A stretch of 5,230 bases of DNA from Pseudomonadota bacterium (GTDB lineage: Bacteria; Pseudomonadota; Alphaproteobacteria; Rhizobiales; Rhizobiaceae). Positions 5,195 through 5,230 of the stretch are shown here, one piece after another. Position numbers and translations under genes: made by a program. The notes under the pieces were generated by a model. It saw only the letters and a program-made list of their open reading frames with translations. It was not told where the DNA came from and made no database searches. The stretch is from contig JAEYRU010000244.1 of assembly GCA_023435335.1 (NCBI GenBank), positions 1-5,230 of the forward strand. The letters are read 5' to 3'. Each line of letters starts with the position of its first letter. Within the stretch, counting starts at the first letter, position 1.

Positions 5195-5230
5195 TCAATC
5201 GAATATGTCGGCAATTGCGGCCTGTTCGGC
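5195..5230 (-). CDS. possible last codons of a minus-strand gene at the window edge
   Basis: From the right edge, the minus strand reads AEQAAIADIFD and then TGA at 5197-5195. The composition looks like a natural acidic C-terminus, but eleven codons cannot identify a protein, and a plus-strand frame from ATG 5152 is also open here. If real, the gene would run toward the aspS remnant. Confidence 0.2.
   Translation of the reverse strand, partial: AEQAAIADIFD

Noticed and set aside
4903..5230. Plus-strand frame open from the aspS remnant to the right edge
   Set aside because: It passes through the remnant in frame only up to the two-base deletion and then reads residues without any recognisable pattern; no ribosome site precedes its ATGs.
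1..5230. CRISPR array, tRNA or rRNA gene, insertion sequence or integrase gene
   Set aside because: No short regularly spaced repeats, no cloverleaf-like segment, and no transposase or recombinase motif were seen on either strand. In particular, no tRNA lies beside the aspS repeat.

Overview
The window fits a GC-rich alphaproteobacterium. The aspartyl-tRNA synthetase at the left end has the alphaproteobacterial type of C-terminus (motif 3 followed by a FPMNQQAQDLLMGAPSE stretch), base composition is high in G+C, and the genes use GTG/ATG starts with weak Shine-Dalgarno signals. The genus cannot be fixed from the sequence alone.

Layout from left to right. (1) 1-1153, plus strand: the last 383 residues of aspS, followed by a strong hairpin. 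(2) 1220-2551, minus strand: a two-gene operon made of an ArsR-type winged-helix repressor fused to an SRPBCC/AHSA1 ligand-pocket domain, then a small four-helix DUF1761-type membrane protein. The two genes overlap by ATGA. In front lies a sigma70-like promoter whose spacer holds a 16-base near-palindrome, and the likely ATG sits at the expected transcription start. (3) 2552-2725: a gene-less stretch with two hairpins that is open on both strands. (4) 2726-3517, minus strand: a phytanoyl-CoA-dioxygenase-like Fe(II)/2-oxoglutarate oxygenase with a complete metal triad. A small broken reading frame (3490-3641) runs into its start, preceded by a candidate promoter with a palindrome over its -35 box. 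(5) 3845-4903, plus strand: a GT-B glycosyltransferase of GT4 type. (6) 4948-5047: a decayed second copy of the 3' end of aspS, in the same orientation as the real gene. (7) 5048-5230: no clear gene, possibly the last codons of a minus-strand gene at the edge.

The most notable observation is item 6. The 3' end of aspS is present twice, 3.9 kb apart, about 95% identical in the alignable core and with an exact run of 37 bases. The far copy is frame-broken. The block between the copies holds accessory-type genes unrelated to translation. This is the arrangement left when DNA enters, or a duplication forms, at the 3' end of a gene while one functional end is kept. No integrase or transposase is visible in the window, so the mechanism is open.

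The minus-strand operon looks like a self-contained switch: a repressor carrying its own small-molecule pocket, an operator in its own promoter, and a coupled membrane protein as output. The oxygenase and the glycosyltransferase are divergently oriented and share an upstream region of about 330 bases. Nothing in the sequence shows that they act in one pathway.
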